From UBA1672 sp051967755 (lineage in GTDB: Bacteria > Pseudomonadota > Alphaproteobacteria > Micavibrionales > Micavibrionaceae), in assembly GCA_051967755.1 (NCBI GenBank), contig JBQDYD010000001.1, positions 310,001 to 374,000 of the forward strand: a stretch of 64,000 nucleotides of DNA, given 5' to 3'. The translations under genes were made by a program, and so were the position numbers. The notes under the pieces are model-generated. The model was not told where the DNA came from. It saw nothing but the letters and a program-made list of their open reading frames with translations, and did no database searches. Position 1 is the stretch's first letter; each line of letters begins with the position of its first letter. Shown one piece after another: positions 59,766-64,000 of the stretch.

Positions 59766-61463
59766 TTAGCGGCATAAGGCATTCATACTGACAGCTTCAC
59801 CCGTTTCTTCCATGATTACGCAGGAATGGCCGGCACCGCCATCGGGTTTTTTAACGCCTGGGGCAATTAAAAATGTGACGGAGTGACCGCCTGCTAAACC
59901 TGCAGGAAATCGTGGTATATCTTTGATAATGCGGAATTGGCGCATGTCGATTTTCTCTACTTTTCCTTCATGGATAAGCTGAATTATGCCGGCCATTTGA
60001 GGTAGTATTTCATACGGTTCTGCCTTTTGGTCGGAAACGACTTTGTCAGCGTCTACCTTATAAATACCTTCGGGGCTGTAACGTAAAAAATGAGACCAAA
60101 GTTGTTTGTCATAACCTTCTGGTGCAGGAACAGGAGGTCTGTAATTTTTACCCATCTGCTTTTTACGCCATGATTCTAATGAGTCGATGCGCTCTCCGTC
60201 TGCACCGATGATAAGGTCGTCTCCACCACCTGTCACAATTGTGATGGTTTTTTCATTTTCGTTTTTTGGTGATTCGAATGCGGCTTGATTGTGGCTTAAA
60301 ACGATCTTCCCTGTGCTGTAGGTGCCTGAAATTACATCAGGAAAACGTTTTAAGAGCTTTCTGATCGCCCCTTTCGCCATCGTAAACTTAGCGGATTTAT
60401 TGTTATTGTAATAAGGAAGGCATTTATGGGGGGCGAATGTAATCTTGTCTTTGGCGATGCCAATTACGCCGCTGCCTGATTTTTGGTTGGTGTTGACAAT
60501 GCTGTTCCCAACCACAACGCGCTTAATTGCATCTGTATTACCTGTAAAGTCCCACATAATAGGATCATAGCTGGAGAGAAGCAGATATGTTGGCGGTTGG
60601 TCGTCTTTTATATGTATCTTAATGGCAGTTGTTTCACGATCTTGCCCCATAGCCGTGACATTAGAGAGGGCCTTACCTTCGTAAACACCTATGCTCACGA
60701 TTTTCTGATCTTCGGGCGCGGCTGGTAATTTGCATTGGGCGGCAGTGTTGATTTGTCTGCCATATGTTCTTTGAGCTTGCGTGAAAGGCGCAAGTTCCTC
60801 ATTTGAAATGAGGCCATTTTTATCTGTATCAATGACATCAAAGGCTTGGCGCGCAAGATTTTCCAGTTCATTGCCTGTAAGGGTGCCGTCTTTATTCGGG
60901 TCTAGTTCTAAATATTGTTTATATTGTGATGTAAGGCGGTCTACAGCGTTTTTTTCAGCGCTTTCGTTTAGTATCCCCATTTCAGTATATGTCACTATAC
61001 CATCCTCATCGGTATCAAGCTTTTTGACTCTCTCCACCATAGTTTCAAGTTGGCGTGAGTAACGATCCTCGCTATATCGGGGATGGGACTGCAAAATACT
61101 TGCACGCGCCTCTTCTATAGAGACCTGCGCATCCAGATTGGTGTCGTAATTTAGGATGTTTTGAATTTGTCTTTTTCTAGCCTGAATTTTTGCATTTTCT
61201 TGCTTATGCTTAAGGCCTTCGGCGGTAAGTTCAGATTTATTAGTGCCGTGCGCCCTTAAAAAACGCATCGTTTGACTGATGTAGTTTTCGCGCGTTGTTT
61301 GCCGCATTAGTGGAGATCTAAGTATTGCCGGAATTTTGTCTAACGTATCAAGGGCTTGGGTCGCTGATTTTTGTTCTGTCTCAGTTATATTTTGGCGTGC
61401 ATACCCATTTTGGATGCTGGTTCCTAAAAGGCCAAATACTAAAAGCAGACTGAATAGGCGCAT
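59766..61463 (-). CDS. Secreted EF-hand protein
   Basis: A protein of 565 residues with a signal peptide (RLFSLLLVFGLLGTSIQNGYA) and four EF-hand loops at about 119-230: DTNLDAQVSIEE, DTDEDGIVTYTE, DPNKDGTLTGNE and DTDKNGLISNEE, each with the 1-3-5-12 pattern, so calcium binding is likely; the first lacks the central Gly. The rest is a large strand-rich domain I cannot name, with Cys at three places. It is exported and may be surface or periplasmic. Start at 61463 has GGAGAG upstream. It is bracketed by two copies of the aldo/keto reductase gene end. Confidence 0.75.
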   Translation of the reverse strand: MRLFSLLLVFGLLGTSIQNGYARQNITETEQKSATQALDTLDKIPAILRSPLMRQTTRENYISQTMRFLRAHGTNKSELTAEGLKHKQENAKIQARKRQIQNILNYDTNLDAQVSIEEARASILQSHPRYSEDRYSRQLETMVERVKKLDTDEDGIVTYTEMGILNESAEKNAVDRLTSQYKQYLELDPNKDGTLTGNELENLARQAFDVIDTDKNGLISNEELAPFTQAQRTYGRQINTAAQCKLPAAPEDQKIVSIGVYEGKALSNVTAMGQDRETTAIKIHIKDDQPPTYLLLSSYDPIMWDFTGNTDAIKRVVVGNSIVNTNQKSGSGVIGIAKDKITFAPHKCLPYYNNNKSAKFTMAKGAIRKLLKRFPDVISGTYSTGKIVLSHNQAAFESPKNENEKTITIVTGGGDDLIIGADGERIDSLESWRKKQMGKNYRPPVPAPEGYDKQLWSHFLRYSPEGIYKVDADKVVSDQKAEPYEILPQMAGIIQLIHEGKVEKIDMRQFRIIKDIPRFPAGLAGGHSVTFLIAPGVKKPDGGAGHSCVIMEETGEAVSMNALCR

Positions 61464-61534
61464 GATACTCTCCGTAATTCTTACATCTATTATTGATAAC
61501 ACGGTGGGGTGTTAAGAACAATTAGACGTTGTAT

Positions 61535-62572
61535 TTAATACGGCACGGGATATTGCCTGCGCACGGTTTCGATATCGTTTAGGCAATCGGGTGTCAGTTC
61601 TATTTCAACCGAGGCGATATTGCTCTTGAGTTGGTCCATCGTGGTTGCGCCGATGATGTTGGCGGTAACAAACGGGCGGGAATTCACAAAAGCCAGCGCC
61701 ATTTGGCACACATCAAGGCCGTGCTTTTTCGCGACCTTCATATAGGCTGCGACGGCCTCTTGCGCGATTTTATTATCACGCGGTGGGTTATTCAGCAGCG
61801 TCCAGCGTGAGCCTTTCGGGCGCTTGCCTTTCAAATATTTACCACTGATCATGCCTGTAGCAAGCGGCGACCAAGCGAGTAGGCCGCATTGCTCCGCCAG
61901 CGCAACCTCCTGCAAGTCCCCATCAAACAGACGGCAGAGCAGGCTATATTCATTTTGAATTGATGCCATACGCGGCAGGCCCTTTTCTTCTGCCATACGA
62001 AGCCATTTCATCGTGCCCCATGCAGTTTCATTCGACAGGCCGATATTGCGCAGCTTACCCGCCTTAATCAGTTCATTCATTGTCTCGAGCACTTCGAGGA
62101 AGTTGTCTTCGACCTCTTGCATATGAAATTTCGGGTTAAACGACCAGTGCTGCCCGAAATGGTTAGAGCCGCGGTTCGGCCAATGCAGTTGATAGAGGTC
62201 GATATAATCGGTTTGCAGACGTTTGAGGGAGGCCTCAATCGCCTCAGTGATGTTTTTACGATCAATAATGTGATCGGCGTCTCTGATCCAAGGCAGGCCC
62301 GGGCCGACAATTTTTGTCGCGAGAACGACTTTATCGCGGTTTCCTGTTTTGGCGAACCATGTGCCGATGATTTCCTCAGTTTTACCGTAGGTTTCGGCCG
62401 TTGGCGGTACCGCATACATCTCGGCGGTGTCGAAAAAGTTCACCCCTTGATCCAAGGCGTAATCCATTTGTTCATGCCCTTCGGCTTCGCTGTTTTGGCG
62501 CCCCCATGTCATGGTGCCAAGGCAAATGAGACTGACGTCGATATTCGTACGCCCGAGTTTTTTATATTTCAT
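61535..62572 (-). CDS. NADP-dependent aldo/keto reductase (Tas-like)
   Basis: A protein of 345 residues of the aldo/keto reductase superfamily: YKKLGRTNIDVSLICLGTMTWGRQNS at the start, FFDTAEMY with catalytic Asp and Tyr, YIDLYQLHWP with His, and the NADP-binding LAWSPLATGMISGKY and NIIGATTMDQL. It resembles E. coli Tas. The physiological substrate is not known. Its C-terminal codons are duplicated at 59733-59756. Confidence 0.9.
   Translation of the reverse strand: MKYKKLGRTNIDVSLICLGTMTWGRQNSEAEGHEQMDYALDQGVNFFDTAEMYAVPPTAETYGKTEEIIGTWFAKTGNRDKVVLATKIVGPGLPWIRDADHIIDRKNITEAIEASLKRLQTDYIDLYQLHWPNRGSNHFGQHWSFNPKFHMQEVEDNFLEVLETMNELIKAGKLRNIGLSNETAWGTMKWLRMAEEKGLPRMASIQNEYSLLCRLFDGDLQEVALAEQCGLLAWSPLATGMISGKYLKGKRPKGSRWTLLNNPPRDNKIAQEAVAAYMKVAKKHGLDVCQMALAFVNSRPFVTANIIGATTMDQLKSNIASVEIELTPDCLNDIETVRRQYPVPY
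61551..61574. repeat. Direct repeat copy B: end of the intact aldo/keto reductase gene
   Basis: Same 24 bases as 59733-59756, here within the last codons of the reductase gene (IETVRRQY near its C terminus). Confidence 0.7.
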
Positions 62573-62583
62573 GGTATTCCTAA

Positions 62584-63186
62584 TTAACGTTGGATGTCTG
62601 AAAGGTTTACGCGTCTGAACCTATCAAATTCGAATTGCAGATCGCCGATCGAATCCGGCAACGGAGCCGGCCAGTTCATGATTAATGGATTTTCAGCAAA
62701 GTAAGGCATCGCGTTGTTCAAAAATGCCAAACGCTGCGGATCCATAGTGACTTTATTCATTTTGATTTCAGTTAGCTCAAGAGCGCCGGTTTGCGGGTTT
62801 TGTCCGAAGCGACATGTAAATGGCTCCATACGGAACTCACCAAAACCGTCGGTATGCGTGTACCATAGCTCCATCGCGCCATCGCGTTTATTTTTTAATT
62901 CACTGACATAAATTGAATAAGGATACGGAATGGTCAGTTCGATCATTGTGCGGCAAATACCGTATTCTGCGGATGCCTTAAATGGTTTGAACAAGAACCA
63001 TAAAACCCATGCAAACAGAGCAAGGAAACTATAAAGAATGGCACGTTTTATATTTTTTTTGCGCGCTGCTTTCTTTTGTTTCGCGAGCTTATCTGCAAGA
63101 GTTTCCTTTGGTTTCTCATCTAGGATGAGGGTTTCCTTGGAAATCTCGAGCTGCTCTTTTTGTTTATCGAGTTCTTTTTGATCCAT
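62584..63186 (-). CDS. Membrane protein next to icmB
   Basis: A protein of 200 residues: a charged coiled N-terminal part, one transmembrane helix at about 50-68 (AILYSFLALFAWVLWFLF), then a soluble domain with two Cys (GICRTMIE and FTCRFGQ). It follows the icmB gene by six bases on the same strand, so it is likely a component or helper of the type IVB secretion system, but I do not recognise it as a named Dot/Icm protein. The next gene downstream is the aldo/keto reductase, 11 bases on. Confidence 0.6.
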   Translation of the reverse strand: MDQKELDKQKEQLEISKETLILDEKPKETLADKLAKQKKAARKKNIKRAILYSFLALFAWVLWFLFKPFKASAEYGICRTMIELTIPYPYSIYVSELKNKRDGAMELWYTHTDGFGEFRMEPFTCRFGQNPQTGALELTEIKMNKVTMDPQRLAFLNNAMPYFAENPLIMNWPAPLPDSIGDLQFEFDRFRRVNLSDIQR

Positions 63187-63192
63187 ATATTC

Positions 63193-64000
63193 TTAACTCA
63201 TCTTGAGCTTAATGCGTTTTGAATCTTCGGCTTCTTGTGATTCTTTGCTTTCCTCAATCATTTCTTCAACGATCTTTTCAAGAACAGCACTGATCATCGC
63301 TTGGCGAGAATCTCCTTCTTTACTGTCTGAAAGAACGCGTCGTCTGATTTCGTTTCTGGCACTACCGCCCGGGAATTTCATCGCTAGCATTTGACGGGCA
63401 CGCGCCGCACCGAGTGTCGTGTACAGGCGGTTACGGATAGCCACATCTTCTGCAGATGTCGAGAATGCCCATAATTCAATCGGGCCTAGCGTGTTGTAGA
63501 TATGCTGTTCGTAACGACCGGACGTAGAGCCAATCACGACAAGCGCGGGCGCCCCGATAGATTTCGGACCGGTCAGTTTAAATCGCATTACGTGGCGGGC
63601 GGTATTGGACAGACCGAAACGATCGACAACATCTTGAACCGCTTTATCAGAAATCGCTGTTCCCAAAATCCACACACCTGTCGCCAAGTCGACCATATCT
63701 TTGTCAAAGTCATCGATTAGCTGTGATGTCAGAACAATTTGCACACCGCGTTTTCGTCCTTCACGAACATCACGAATAATCTGCGCACGTACTGAGTTTG
63801 ATTTACTTGTTCTGTGGAATTCGTCAAAATTAAGACGTTTTGGTGTTTCACCGATATCTTGCAACCTGAGTGCATGATATTCGCGGAATTTTTCAGGGAC
63901 ATTTTGCAGAGTATCCGCACTCATCCACCAAGAACGAACCAGAGCATGACGCGCAAGCATATACATAATTGATGTTTGTCGGTCGGCGGCTTCATCCCCT
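63193..64000 (-). CDS. icmB: Type IVB secretion ATPase IcmB/DotO, C-terminal part (cut by window edge)
   Basis: IcmB (DotO) is a large VirB4-like ATPase of the Dot/Icm secretion system. The frame is open to the edge of the window and continues upstream of the first Met at 63966. It has ADRQTSIMYMLARHALVR, the Walker B-like RLNFDEFHRT, then VRAQIIRDVREGRKRGVQIVLTSQL, and ARQMLAMKFPGG, as in IcmB. Only about 269 residues of roughly 1000 are in the window. Its presence shows that a type IVB system is, or was, encoded here. Confidence 0.88.
   Translation of the reverse strand, partial: GDEAADRQTSIMYMLARHALVRSWWMSADTLQNVPEKFREYHALRLQDIGETPKRLNFDEFHRTSKSNSVRAQIIRDVREGRKRGVQIVLTSQLIDDFDKDMVDLATGVWILGTAISDKAVQDVVDRFGLSNTARHVMRFKLTGPKSIGAPALVVIGSTSGRYEQHIYNTLGPIELWAFSTSAEDVAIRNRLYTTLGAARARQMLAMKFPGGSARNEIRRRVLSDSKEGDSRQAMISAVLEKIVEEMIEESKESQEAEDSKRIKLKMS

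Noticed and set aside
1..64000. tRNA, rRNA, tmRNA, RNase P RNA and insertion sequences
   Set aside because: Read over the intergenic regions; found no cloverleaf, rRNA-like sequence, transposase gene or terminal inverted repeats. A covariance search could still reveal something small.

Overview
The window is a piece of an alphaproteobacterial chromosome around its replication origin. The signs are the mnmE-mnmG-rsmG-parA-parB cluster with parS-like sites, hemE and hemH beside a probable oriC, and the dnaQ, coaE, aroE, maf, ppsR, secB, fxsA, Tim44-adaptor and mltA genes that usually lie on the other side of an alphaproteobacterial oriC. A Dot/Icm (type IVB) ATPase gene at the right edge and several families I cannot place suggest a less studied lineage, perhaps Micavibrio-like; that placement is inference.

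Layout. 1-7.8 kb: histidine genes (hisD partial, hisH, hisA, hisF, hisE), interrupted by a GNAT gene, a DUF1826-like gene, a small membrane protein and a tandem pair of putative zinc metalloproteins. 8.3-17.9 kb: the minus-strand core block parB, parA, rsmG, mnmG, mnmE, interrupted by single plus-strand genes. 17.9-25.7 kb: a DnaJ-type zinc-finger membrane protein, a CPAC thioredoxin-fold protein, a PemK/MazF-like toxin, a SIMPL protein, rho, hemJ and an RraB-like gene. 25.7-29.3 kb: hemE, hemH, a lipoprotein gene, and the probable oriC (AT-rich stretch, DnaA-box-like sites and eight GANTC sites in 233 bp).

29.3-46.4 kb is accessory: a putative Zur-controlled zinc operon (COG0523 GTPase plus a histidine-rich CaCA-family transporter), a pair of DUF6782-like genes with overlapping ends, several secreted or membrane proteins, a CDP-alcohol phosphotransferase/D-lactate dehydrogenase pair, an LRAT-like protein, and a queC-queD-queE-queF operon led by a preQ1-I riboswitch.

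46.4-58.3 kb: dnaQ, two small membrane genes, an auxin-efflux-type carrier, a DEAD-box helicase, then coaE, aroE, maf, ppsR, secB, fxsA, the Tim44-like adaptor and mltA. 58.3-64 kb: a methionine gamma-lyase/cystathionine-type enzyme, an EF-hand protein bracketed by copies of an aldo/keto reductase gene end, the reductase itself, and the end of icmB with its neighbour.

Many start codons here were set from ribosome-binding sites or paralogue alignment; GTG, TTG and probably one ATT start occur. I saw no tRNA, rRNA, insertion sequence or CRISPR array. All family names are from reading the protein sequences; no search was run.
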